Shown: positions 32,567 through 42,579 of the stretch, in pieces
Position numbering within the stretch: position 1 is the stretch's first letter
Layout of the letters: each line of letters starts with the position of its first letter
Made by a program: the position numbers and the translations under genes
Source of the DNA: Tupaia tana
Taxonomy: Eukaryota > Chordata > Mammalia > Scandentia > Tupaiidae
DNA: 64,000 bases
Assembly: GCA_026018925.1 (NCBI GenBank)
Contig: JAKSZU010000005.1
Span: 20,260,779 to 20,324,778, forward strand
Direction of reading: 5' to 3'
The notes under the pieces: generated by a model
The model's database searches: none
The model's input: only the letters and a program-made list of their open reading frames with translations
Told to the model about the DNA's origin: nothing

Positions 32567-32826
32567 TGGGTCAGCAGATAGCATGGACTTTAGGGTGGCT
32601 GGATCCCACATGACTGACTGCAGGGTTTGATTCTCGGATTGGCAGCTTGAAAACACAGTGTGTTTGTATGCTTGTGTGCCCAAAATTCCTATAGAAGATT
32701 AGAGGAGAAGAGATTGTGGTATGGCCATTCCTCATGGGGATTAATTTTTTACTTTCTCCTCTTTTTCTGACAAGTGCAAATACCCTATATGAAACTGAAA
32801 AAATAAAAGGACAAAGAAAAAGAAAT
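32567..32826 (+). mobile_element. Family A SINE, old
   Basis: Old-subfamily head 'GGGTCAGCAGATAGCATGGA', 'GGTGGCTGGATCCCACATGA', body 'ATTAGAGGAGAAGAGATTG', A-rich end. The target duplication is AAATCACTTTACC (32554-32566) and AAATCACTTTGCC (32827-32839), one mismatch. Confidence 0.88.
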
Positions 32827-33102
32827 AAATCACTTTGCCAAATCTTATCTCTCCATCCATCATCATTCCCTCCAATCCAAATATCCAAAAATCATCTTGC
32901 TGATACATTTGATTACATCAATGCATTTTGAGGATGGTTGTGCTTTATGGCAGATGTCTCACTGAGGATAAAATCATAGGTTCAGTTTCAAAAAGGGTAG
33001 CTGATTTTTTTTCTACTCCACGATTAGGGTCTATACCCTCAACCCCAACCATGTAGCTCTCTTGTTTGTAATTGAGTGCCTTTGTAAAGATTAGCCCATG
33101 AG

Positions 33103-33399
33103 GGACCAGCAGTTAGCGTAATGGCTATGTCACTAAACTCTCATGTAGTTGACCATGGTTCGAGTCCCGGACCAGTGGCTTAAACTCACGCCGTGTGTGT
33201 GTGTGTGTGTATGTGTGTGCACGCACGTGCGTGTGTGCCCAAGATCCTGAGAGGAGAATGGAGGAGAAGGGATTGCAGTGTGGCCATCTTCCCTGGGGGT
33301 GATTTCTCACTTTCTATCTCTCTGTCTCTCTCTGTCTTTCTGGCGAGCACACGCGCCCTATAGCAAAATCCTCTCAAAAAAAAAAAAAAAAAAAAAGTA
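33103..33399 (+). mobile_element. Family A SINE, young, with GT expansion
   Basis: Full length with a perfect 17-bp target duplication AAAGATTAGCCCATGAG (33086-33102 and 33400-33416). The normally short CGCATGTGCGTGCGTG part has grown to about 45 bp of GT and CG-GT units (33193-33237). Confidence 0.95.
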
Positions 33400-33424
33400 A
33401 AAGATTAGCCCATGAGAAAGAACA

Positions 33425-33610
33425 TGTGATTTTAGTCATCCATTCATTAAATATGCCTTGAGCACTATTATGTGCTATACACTCTGTTGGCTCCCTTCTC
33501 TCATTTGGCTTAGAGATCAGTGGTAGAGACAGACATTTTGTAAGTATTAGTGTGATGAATGTTATAAAGTGATAATACGTGGTTCAGGATATATCTATCA
33601 ACTGTCCTTG
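33425..33610. repeat. L2-like terminal fragment
   Basis: 'TCATCCATTCATTAAATATG', 'CCTTGAGCACTATTATGTGC', 'GATAATACGTGG' fit the antisense L2-type terminus followed by the extension seen in the 4965 element. Confidence 0.5.
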
Positions 33611-36600
33611 AAAAATAAATCATCAATAGCTGTATAATTTTCATGTGTAAAAACCTGTATATTATACTGTTACATTTATTATTCATAAAACATGATTTCA
33701 TTTTTATCTTCTCATAGCACTGAAAGTATAACTGTGAAGACCAAGAATTTTGTGCTGTTCATGGGAAGACTGATCAGATACCACTAAGTTCATTGGTAAT
33801 TGTTATCCATCATTCCTCCTCTTAAAAAAAAAAAAGAAAAAGAAAAGGAAAAAGAAAGAAAGAAACTTGCTGTAGCTGGGTGCTCTTCTATTTTAGTCAT
33901 CTTCAACCATGGTTGACTGTGTTGAAACAATGCCAGACTGAACATTGATACCAGGTGCCTGTCCTAGCAGAATCCAATATCACACCTGCAGATAGAGTGT
34001 AAGATTACATCATGTGTCGTGCCTGAACACCACAAATGACTCTATACTTCATCTCAAATAACATTATAATTTACACTTGGAGACTTCAGACTATGTAGCT
34101 TTGGCCAAATGAAAGTTTTTGCAGCCAAACACATCAAACTCAATATATTTCACTGAGCCAATGGGACTGTTTTTTTGAGAAAGTTGAACATAATTAAATC
34201 TATCAATGGCATTTCAAATAAAAAAGTACCTGTCCTGGAAAGGTAGGCTTGTAAACATTTGGCTGTCAATTAGGAAGATACCACAGAGTTTTGTGCTGGA
34301 AACCAAAGAAAAATGAAAGGACTCTAAGTGTGCTATGTGAGTTAAATAAGAGTTCACGGATGAAAGGAGAAACAATGAGATCTTTTGTTTTACAAAAATG
34401 TCATAGTTACAAAGGTACAAATTTAAAATTGGAGAATAACTTCAGGCAAAAATGAAAACCTTCCCAATTCAAACATTTTCCCAGCTCTAGGACACAACCT
34501 ACAGTAATCTTTTCTGAACTTTTGGAAATATTGTGTGGATATTTCAACACCTACTCACCCCATACATTCTAATTTTCACCTTTGCACTTTGGTGCCTGAC
34601 GGGCTTCTTTGAGAACCAGTCATCAGCACCTGCTCACACTTTGATCCACTGGCTGGAAAGCAGCTGCTCCTCTTTGTTCAGAAAACCATTGCAAATGTTT
34701 ATGTGAATAGAGGAAGGGAAGAATGTCCTCATTCCCTTTCTTTCCCCACCAACTTCTTCAAAGAATTGGAGGAGCTTTCCACCTGGCTATTGGGTTTCTT
34801 TGATTTTTGGATTCTTTCTATGGTTCTCATATTCTCTGAGGAATTTCCCTGGCCTTTTGAGTCTTTCAGACAGGCTTATTTTGTGTTTAAAACTGGTAGC
34901 CAAGAGTCTCCATGGTCTTGGGTTTTTGATGGTAGGGGAGCCAGAGAGATCTTTACCACCCCAACAAAAATAATTTTCTCTGAACTTTTCCTCAGTTTTC
35001 TAGTATTTCCAAAATATTTTAGGGACCCTCTTAGAGCCTTGCAGTTTCCCATGCATTGTCACAGTGCTGAGGATGTAGGACCCAGAAAGTAAGGTTATTG
35101 TCTGCAGTCTATACAACTTTGTAATGAGGACCCCATGACAATCTGAAGAGCTCTAGATTGTACTGGGAGGAGGCTGGAAAAAAACTGTAGGAGAACTGAA
35201 AAAGCACCATATAGAAACTTGATTTTATATCACTCTTCTGTGTTCTATGACCGCAAGCTACTGGGGAAGCTACTCTTATCATACAGTTGTGTCTAAGTCA
35301 GGACATATGAGGAATGTGTATTACCTGTCATAGGGGGGCAATACAATTACCTGTTGTAGTTATGATTAACTTTTACTCAAGTGATGAAATTATTTGTATT
35401 GTCCTCACATCAGGGAGTAATATATATTAAGCAGATTTTCAGTGGTAATAATCCCCGAGTGTCCATGCTTTCAACTGTGTTTATTTATTCTTCATATTTT
35501 ATGTTGGTGACTTTAGTTGGAGGTGGTTATCATAGTGCCACTTGATTCTGTTAGCTCTGTACCAAGTATTTTCTCATCCTTAGACTTAGGCTGAAGGAAC
35601 AATATCTACTTGGACAAGACAACCTCATAGAAAAAGAAAAATGCAAAAAATCTGAGGGAAGCACGCACTACTTCTGCAAAAAAATCTGCTCCCATGCCAT
35701 GAGTCCAATAAAGCTACATGGCCAAATTATTCAGTGGCAAGAGGAGTGTATTCTACTGGCAGGAAGGCACTGCAAGCCATAGCAAAATAGGCAGGTTGTG
35801 TGTAGTCACATGGATATTTGAAAACACAATAATCTGTCATAGCCTGTCTGTTTGTATATGGTTTCTGATGCAATTTCTTAGAACCCCTAAGTAAATTTAG
35901 CACTAAGATTCAGAAGTACTGATGCATACACAGCCAAGTAACCTCTTAAAGTAATTGGATATTTATCCGTAACTATTTCTAGTCTGCCCACTGAGTGCTA
36001 ATTAGTACTACCCTGTATGTAATTTATCATTTGTACATTTTTTTCCAACTGTGAGTTGAAGTTCAACTAAGAGTTAAGCTAGACTGAAGGAAATGGGTTT
36101 TTCCTATATGTAAGTGATTTTCTCTTGAGTGTAAACTCTATTTAACTGTCAAATTTGTGATGATGAAATGTTCATATTTTCCTCAAGGTGGACTCCATGT
36201 AAAAGTAGTTAAAGAATTAATAATCAAAATTATTCACATGATTATTCACAAGCATAGTAATTTACGTGTAGCTTTATCCCAAAGGATATTGTAGTTCTTC
36301 AGCTCCTTAGTAATCAGTTCCCTAACACCCTAAGCCCTTAGGTCATTAAAGAGTTCTTGGCACTTTACCTAAAGGCTTTGGGGTGTTAATCCTGGTTTCC
36401 TGGTCAGATTCCAACTAGGGTAATGACTTTCTGACTTCTTAAATTACTCCTGCAATTTTGGTCAAATGGGATGATGTCCTTGCTTTCTGTTTCATGCTGT
36501 TTCACGAACTGACACACTTGTTAGAGAGAATGTGCCTCTTCCATTGTATGACATGAGCATAATTTAGAAGCCTTAAAACTTTTGAGCTGTAAGGGTGTGT

Positions 36601-36860
36601 TGAACTCTGTCATAAACCTATTTGTAGTCTTTTTCCTGATGGAGACCTCAAGTGCAGGTGTTCATGTTCTTCCTATAATTTACTAGAATAGGTTGTCTGG
36701 GTGAGATTGGTTCACAGAAGATCCCCACCGAGAAGACAATTTCTCATCCAGCCTCTGAATAAGAAGTAGAAAGATTTTAAAGAGACTCCCTGGGTCTTCT
36801 TCCTTGATCAAAGAGATTTCACACAATCTCTCTTGAAAAGACTGGTTGAGGTGGAGAAAT
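33611..36860. other. Long unassigned stretch
   Basis: More than 3 kb with no repeat I can name. A GA-rich run (AAAGAAAAAGAAAAGG) lies near 33825. The plus frame at 34703-35092 (129 codons) is the longest open frame outside repeats. Its composition (rich in F, W, L and S) and lack of any domain, signal or exon structure argue against a gene, so I list none. Confidence 0.5.
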
Positions 36861-36861
36861 A

Positions 36862-36939
36862 TTAGGTTGTCAGGAAAGTCATGACTTATTTTTCTGTTTA
36901 TCTGTACAAAAATGCATTGTGACTTTCCCAGCGACCCAA
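36862..36939. mobile_element. 78-bp palindromic MITE (mariner, MADE1-like size)
   Basis: 'TTAGGTTGTCAGGAAAGTCA' on the left is the near complement of 'TGACTTTCCCAGCGACCCAA' on the right. It is flanked by TA on both sides (36860-36861 and 36940-36941). TA duplication plus size and perfect-palindrome design fit a non-autonomous mariner element. A second copy lies at 42504. Confidence 0.8.
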
Positions 36940-36941
36940 TA

Positions 36942-37515
36942 GTTTTGGATACAAAGAGTATTAAAATGTTTATTATTTGTTAATATTTAAGGACATATTT
37001 TAGTATTCATGCATTAAAGCATATCTTATGAATACAGCCAATTTGGAAAAAATATATTTTGGGCACACAAATGCTTGTGTTTAACCTGTCATAGATGAAT
37101 AGTGTACTTAGTTGCATTTATTACATGCACATTGTGATTTTATTCATGCATTGCCGCATTCTGAATATTTCCTTTGCTCTGTGTGTGTGTTTGTCTGTGT
37201 TTCCCTCTTCCAGTTAGGTCAAAATGTGTACATTGATGAAAATGCCATAGGTGGCTTTGTTTGGCTCTAGAAAGCAGCTGACAGTTTATTGCTATGGATA
37301 GGAATAGCCACAATGTACAACAAATACTGTTAACTGATAACTCTCAAAAAGGGCTACAGATCAGTCATTAAATAAGTAATGTATTTGTTTTTCTAGGAGA
37401 CATCAACATTCAACTAATTTAGGGTCAATGATTTAGCAAATTAGCTAAATTAAATATGCTGTTGTTACTTGACCGAGCTTTTTCTTTTTCCTTTAAAGCT
37501 CCTATTTAGTTTTTC
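36942..37515. other. No feature recognised
   Basis: Unassigned AT-rich sequence with a short GTGTGT patch near 37180. Confidence 0.5.
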
Positions 37516-37525
37516 AGAATAAAAT

Positions 37526-37786
37526 TATTTATTTACTTGTTTATTTTATTTTATTTTATTTCATGAGCTAATGAGAGAGAGAGACAGACAGACAGAAACA
37601 GGCACCCCAACAGGGTCCAAATATTACAATCCAGCCCAGCCCAGTTATCCCTAGATCATGGGCATGTGTGAGCCAAGTGTACTCAGGGAAGTCTCTGGAT
37701 GTGAACCCAGAAGTTTCCCAGGTGGATCAGACTTGTGGAGCATCCTGTTTGATTTTTACCACTGTGCCACTGACTGGCCCCCAGTT
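37526..37786 (-). mobile_element. Family B SINE
   Basis: Reverse copy with (TTTTA)n tail, GAGAGAGAGACAGACAGACAG, 'CACCCCAACAGGGTCCAAAT', 'CCAGGTGGATCAGACTTGTG', ending 'CCACTGACTGGCCCCC'. The target duplication is AGAATAAAAT at 37516-37525 and 37787-37796. Confidence 0.9.
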
Positions 37787-37796
37787 AGAATAAAAT

Positions 37797-38632
37797 GACT
37801 GTGGCCATCTACCATGGAGGGGAAAGTAGGTGGGAGGCTTCCGGAAGTATAAGCTCTCTTCTGCTCATGCACTGGAATGTTCTCTAAGGATATCTTGGGG
37901 GAATTGTGGCCTGGCTAAGTGAACACTCTGCTGGAAATTTCATTGTCATGGTGAGAGAGCCTGGCCTTCTGTTTACATGTGAAATCTTCCCAAGCTTCTC
38001 AGTGAAAAGAAAAGTGACCTTCCTATCCTGAGCAGCAAACTGGAAATGTTAACTTCCATTTGAAAGCAATTCCTTCTCAGTATGACCAGCAGTACAGGAC
38101 CAATGCAATCTAGATGCTTGTGAGAGAACAAAACGCCAAATGTCCTAAGAAATACAAATTTAGAACTTGGTTTAGAAAAATGATTAGCATGAAGGAGAGC
38201 ATGAAATATTCTTTCATTCTCCTGAGAATATTTATACTGGGCTAGGTTCTCTAAACCATTCTTTCCCAAACTTGATTTTGAAAATTCTGCAATAAAATGA
38301 ACCTACCATTTTTCCAATGTTCATCCAAGAAACTTTTGTATTGGGATGAGGGGTGATGGAGTGGGTAGAAGAACCATATTACTTTGGTCCCTACAAAATT
38401 CGTTTATAGAATTCTGCTTTGGAGCTGTGCCCTTGGCAAACATTCATAGCATTTTATGAAGGAGATTGATGAACCTCATTGGTGTTGTATAAACATTAAG
38501 AAAGTGGGTCTTTTTTTTTTTAACTTTGCAGCCTTTTTATAAGGGTGCACAGTATGATATGCCCCCTTCCTTAGAGTCAAAAATGGTTTTTTTTTATAGA
38601 AATTTTCTAAAATTTAATTTAATAAATTTAAT
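37797..38632. other. No feature recognised
   Basis: Unassigned sequence. A 98-codon minus frame at 37973-38269 has no recognisable domain. Confidence 0.5.
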
Positions 38633-38700
38633 CTTCTTCTTCTTCTTCTTCTTCTTCTTCTTCTTCTTCTTCTTCTTTGTCTTCTTTGTCTTCTTCTCCT
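38633..38700. repeat. (CTT)n microsatellite
   Basis: About 15 pure CTT units (38633-38676) followed by CTTTGT variants. On the minus strand it reads (GAA)n/(AAG)n at the SINE tail. Confidence 0.95.
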
Positions 38701-38895
38701 TTCTCTTCAAGAGAAAAAGTCACCCTTAATAGTATCTTCACACTGTGATTATCCCCCCGTTTCAACCAACCAGGTCATAGGCATGTGCATGCCTAACGTG
38801 TATGGAGAGACCTTGGATGTGAACCTGAGACTTTTCCATGTGGTCTCAGCATCACGGAACATTGCGTCAGTGCTGCGCTAACTTAGCTAGTTGAC
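38633..38895 (-). mobile_element. Family B SINE with (CTT)n tail
   Basis: Reverse copy: the tail is a CTT microsatellite, then 'GAGAAAAAGTCACCCTTAAT', 'CACTGTGATTATCCCCCCG', 'CATAGGCATGTGCATGCCTA', 'GTGAACCTGAGACTTTTCCA', 'CATGTGGTCTCAGCATCACG'. The head end decays near 38895. Confidence 0.8.
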
Positions 38896-39377
38896 AAACT
38901 GTTTGTTTTAATTTTATGGTTTATCACAACTCTGTAACTGATAACCTTCCTATGTGAATTGGCTGGTGTAAAGTTTATGGGCAGAATATTATTTCCACTA
39001 AGAAGATACAAATTCAAGTGAAGCTAAAATAGTGAATTTGAAAAGGTAAAGAAAACAGCAGGTTGGAATAATCTGGACTGTCCATGTGAACTTAATCTCA
39101 CCTAATATATTGTCAACCATCAATAACATACTAGTATCTGTCATGAATCAAGTGGAAAATCTTTAAGGGAATAATTGATAAATGACAACAATAAGGAAAC
39201 CTAGAACGTAGTGAGACTGAGCGAGGACTCCCAAGGGAAAGATTTCTATGTGGTACTAAATGATTTCAGGGTCTGAAACTAACAGTGATTAGAGGTATCT
39301 TTTACCTTCCTATGAAGGCTGTGAACAATATACATGGGAGCTCCCTGCTTGCTCCAACCAAAGAATATAGTCTGATT
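38896..39377. other. No feature recognised
   Basis: Unassigned AT-rich sequence between two family B copies. Confidence 0.5.
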
Positions 39378-39600
39378 CAGGGACAGGTCATGGTTTAGTG
39401 GTAACATGACTGGACTCACCTGGGAAAGTTCCTGGGTTCACATCCCAGGACGTCATTGAACATGCTGGGTCCACATGCCAGTTGAGACCAGAGGTAGACT
39501 GTGGTATGAAGATCTTGTTCAGGGTACCTTATCTCTCTGTCTCACTCTCTCATGGAAGAAATAAATAAGTATAGATAAATAAATGAGTAAACTTTATTTT
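39378..39600 (+). mobile_element. Family B SINE
   Basis: 'GGACAGGTCATGGTTTAGTG', 'ACCTGGGAAAGTTCCTGGGT', 'GTCATTGAACATGCTGGGTC', 'AAGATCTTGTTCAGGGTACC', CT-rich, 'AAATAAATAAGTATAGATAA'. This is the best-preserved plus-strand B copy. Confidence 0.85.
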
Positions 39601-39733
39601 CTCTCTTTCTCTCATAAATAAAGTTTATTTTCTTTTGTGCAGTAGAGAGTTCATGGGACTTTTTAATAATATACATTCATTTCCCATAAACACATGATTT
39701 TCTAGGTAAAAACTACATTTTATAGGCTTTCTT

Positions 39734-40007
39734 TTTTTTTTTTTTTTTTTTTTGGAGAGTTTTTTTTTGCTATAGGGTGCATGCGCTCACCAGACAGACA
39801 GAGAGACAGAGAGACAGAAAGTGAGAAATCACCCCCCAGGGGGGATGGTCACGCCGCAATCCCTTCTCCTCCATTCTCCTCTCAGGATCTTGGGCACGCA
39901 CACACATGCGCCCGGCGTGAGTTTTAAGCCACCGGGTCCAGGACGCGAACCGTGGTCGACTATGTGGGAGTCCAGCGACATAGCCATTACGCTAACTGCT
40001 GGTTCCC
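39734..40007 (-). mobile_element. Family A SINE, young, perfect TSD
   Basis: Reverse copy with a T24-type tail, 'ACACATGCGCCCGGCGTGAG', 'GACGCGAACCGTGGTCGACT', ending 'CGCTAACTGCTGGTTCC'. The perfect 15-bp duplication TTTATAGGCTTTCTT lies just before the tail and at 40008-40022. With the copies at 26443 and 50608 it forms a GGAACCAGCAG subgroup. Confidence 0.95.
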
Positions 40008-40022
40008 TTTATAGGCTTTCTT

Positions 40023-40260
40023 ATGCCATGGAGTATGAGCAGAAGCAATGTGGGCAAATTTCAAATAAAGGAGCATGACTTCTTTTCATTTTCCTCTTCC
40101 TGTGGGCTGGCATGCTGGGCTGTGGAATTCTTCTTTGGTCAAGTTATGGAAGCCCAACATACCGAGTCCGGATTTTTATATAGTCTGGTGCAATTATCCA
40201 TTGAAGAGATGGTGGATAAAGACATGAACTAAGGTAAGTGTGATGATATTAGGGATCCAG
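40023..40260. repeat. Ancient dispersed repeat, unassigned
   Basis: 'GCCATGGAGTATGAGCAGAA', 'GCAATGTGGGCAAATTTC', 'TTCCTCTTCCTGTGGGCTGG', 'AGATGGTGGATAAAGACATG' follow the same old pattern as 28542-28960. Confidence 0.4.
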
Positions 40261-40444
40261 ATTCTACTTTTCACTAACAGCCCTACTGCTGTCAGCCTTG
40301 GACTGCTTACTTTTGCATTTTTAACATCTTGTTTAAGACATTCTGTTTGGGGGTATCTTTGTTATATCAGCCCAACATATACCATATTTGGTATCAGTGG
40401 GCTTATGTACTATTAAGCTTAATGACTGGGAATTTTCCTTTTTT

Positions 40445-40685
40445 AAAAAACTTTATTTCTTTTATGAGCAAAACTTTATTTATTTCTTTCATGAGCAATA
40501 GAGACAGAGAACGCATCCATAATAGGGTCTGGATGCCATGATCTGCTCTCAACCTCAACCAGCTTCAAATCTTAGGCACCTGGATGCCTAGCATACTTCA
40601 GGAGTTCTCTGGACATGAACCTGGAACCTTCTCATGTGGGTCAGCTTTGCAAAGTGTCACATTTTACCATTGCATAGCCCTAATC
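40445..40685 (-). mobile_element. Family B SINE
   Basis: Reverse copy with a duplicated tail unit (CTTTATTTCTTTTATGAGCA then again at 40470), 'GGTCTGGATGCCATGATCTG', 'GCACCTGGATGCCTAGCATA', 'ACATGAACCTGGAACCTTCT', 'GTCAGCTTTGCAAAGTGTCA'. Confidence 0.85.
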
Positions 40686-40689
40686 ACTG

Positions 40690-41315
40690 AGCATTTTCAA
40701 CAAATAGAGGCTGCTACGTGAAAAATTGCCAACCTCCTTTAGTGGCATTAAAAAAAAAAAAGACACTTTGTAGTCTAAAACTCATAATTTCAACCTTTGT
40801 TACTCATGATTTAACTTCCCTCTAGGGAGTTGCTAACATTAACCATTATTCTGCTCTTACTTTTACCATTTTCAAATAGCTATAGACTCTTCCCTTTATT
40901 TTCTATATGAGCACAGACCTGTTTATAACATTTATTAAAATTTTGCTAAATCTTCAGAATAATAGAAATGCTTTAATGATAGGTAACTTGCTGCTAGATA
41001 TGATTCCCAAGCCCTCATGCATCAGCCCTTATAGACAATATTACAGTAAGCTCTGAGCCAACTTCCATGTGGCAGAGGTTATCCACTATCCAGAGGCTTC
41101 CAAGAACATATCTACGCTGGGAAGAGTTGAGGCCCAAGAGAGTTTGAGATTATTATCTGGTATAAAGCTACACTTGAAGATCTCACTTCTGGTTTCAGCT
41201 TCTTTTCCTAAGTGAATTGACACTGAGATGATGAGCCCTGCCTGTAATAAACAATTTTGTGTTTGTAAGCCTGAAGAACAAAGCCAAAACACCATAGGTA
41301 ATAAGAGCAGGGTCA
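40690..41315. other. No feature recognised
   Basis: Unassigned sequence between a family B SINE and a MIR fragment. Confidence 0.5.
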
Positions 41316-41319
41316 TCTC

Positions 41320-41440
41320 TTTACTGATGGTGCGTTTATTTTTCCCCAGTTTCACAGATGAGCATGTGAGGATTGGTGAGTTAACACAATGTGTCCTACA
41401 TCACATGGCTTTTAAGTTTTAGAATCAGGATTCTAGCTTA
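41320..41440 (-). repeat. MIR fragment, antisense
   Basis: 'TTTTTCCCCAGTTTCACAGA', 'GAGCATGTGAGGATTGGTGA', 'GTTAACACAATGTGTCCTAC', 'GAATCAGGATTCTAGC' match the antisense MIR core. Confidence 0.6.
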
Positions 41441-41559
41441 TAATTTGCAGAAGAGTTTGACAAATGCCATCCCAATGGGATACATCAAGCTGGTTGCTCA
41501 AAACCGTTAGAAAGTTTGTTAAAGTAGACACAGATTTCTATACTTCATTAAAAAAAAAA

Positions 41560-41801
41560 AGTTTCTGCAATAGAACATGTGTACTTCTAGAAAGAGAGGA
41601 AGAGAAAGTGAGAAATCATCCCCTCCAGGGAGAAGGCCATGCTGTAATCCCTTCATTTCCATTCTCCTCTTGAGACTTTGGGCATGCATACACACACACA
41701 CACACCCAGCATGATTTTCAAGCCACTGGGTCCAGGACTTGAACCATACAGTGGGCCATGTGAGATCTAGAACCTTTTCCTCCATGCCACCTACTGGCCC
41801 C
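41560..41801 (-). mobile_element. Family A SINE, old
   Basis: Reverse copy: 'TTCTGCAATAGAACATGTGT', 'AAAGTGAGAAATCATCCCCT', 'AATCCCTTCATTTCCATTCT', 'ACTTGAACCATACAGTGGGC', ending 'TGCCACCTACTGGCCCC'. The CA run at 41692-41704 sits in the variable CG/GT part. Confidence 0.85.
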
Positions 41802-42119
41802 AGGAACTCAAATTTGTAATACAATCACCCAGGTGATTCCAACACACTGCAGTGTTTGAGGATTATAGCTTTGTTTCACAGTGAATATGGTCTTAGACTT
41901 TTTTCCAGTATTTTTCTCTTTGCTCACTTACCTTGTTCTCCTCACACAAAGTGAATGATTCAAAATCACAGCATTATGTCTCAAAATAAAAAAAAAAAAG
42001 TTTAATATTAGTCGAGGCAATGTTTTAGAGGTTAATTATATATAAATAGATTACTACGGCAGCTATAATCTATACTAAAGTTTGATAGGTGTTTTCCTGT
42101 TCAGTCATTACCATGTATT

Positions 42120-42490
42120 GAGTGATACTTTGTGACTAAACCTTATAGGGACTATCAGAGAAGAATAATCCTATTCTCAGATTGTCTGAGGTGTCTATGA
42201 GAGAAACCAAATTATACCATGAAATAATTCAAGAGTAATAAAAATGAGTGGGTAATAAATCCAGAGTTATAGAACACATGAAATATAAACAGAGGAATAG
42301 AAACAGAGACAAGTGAAAAATTGCAGGGAACAGGAAAAGCAGGGGTGACTTCATCATAGAGGTAAGTCTTAAATTAAGTTTGGAAACAAGTAGGATTTGG
42401 AAAGTTAGATGGAGAGTGAAAATTCCTCATAGTAGGAATAAGATAAGCAAAGGCACACTCTGTCATAAGGTAACCAGAGGCACTAAAGAT
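42120..42490. repeat. Ancient L2-like dispersed repeat
   Basis: Parts resemble the element at 4965: 'TGACTTCATCATAGAGGTAA', 'GTCTTAAATTAAGTTTGG', 'AAGATAAGCAAAGGCACACT'. It is very diverged. Confidence 0.35.
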
Positions 42491-42503
42491 GCTCTTCTTT
42501 ATA

Positions 42504-42576
42504 TTACGGGGTCATCTTGAATGTCATGACTCATTTTTGCATAGAAAAATATGTCATGACTTTCCCAATGACCTAA
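42504..42576. mobile_element. Palindromic mariner MITE, second copy
   Basis: The right end 'GTCATGACTTTCCCAATGAC' and left end 'GGTCATCTTGAATGTCATGA' are inverted repeats. TA flanks at 42502-42503 and 42577-42578. The complement aligns with the element at 36862. Confidence 0.8.
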
Positions 42577-42579
42577 TAT

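Noticed and set aside
33193-33237. CRISPR-like or tandem array from repeated GT/CG units
   Set aside because: It is a simple dinucleotide expansion within a SINE in a mammalian genome.
34703-35092. 129-codon open frame on the plus strand
   Set aside because: No domain, unusual F/W-rich composition, no splice or promoter context and no polyadenylation evidence. Chance frames of this length occur in 64 kb.
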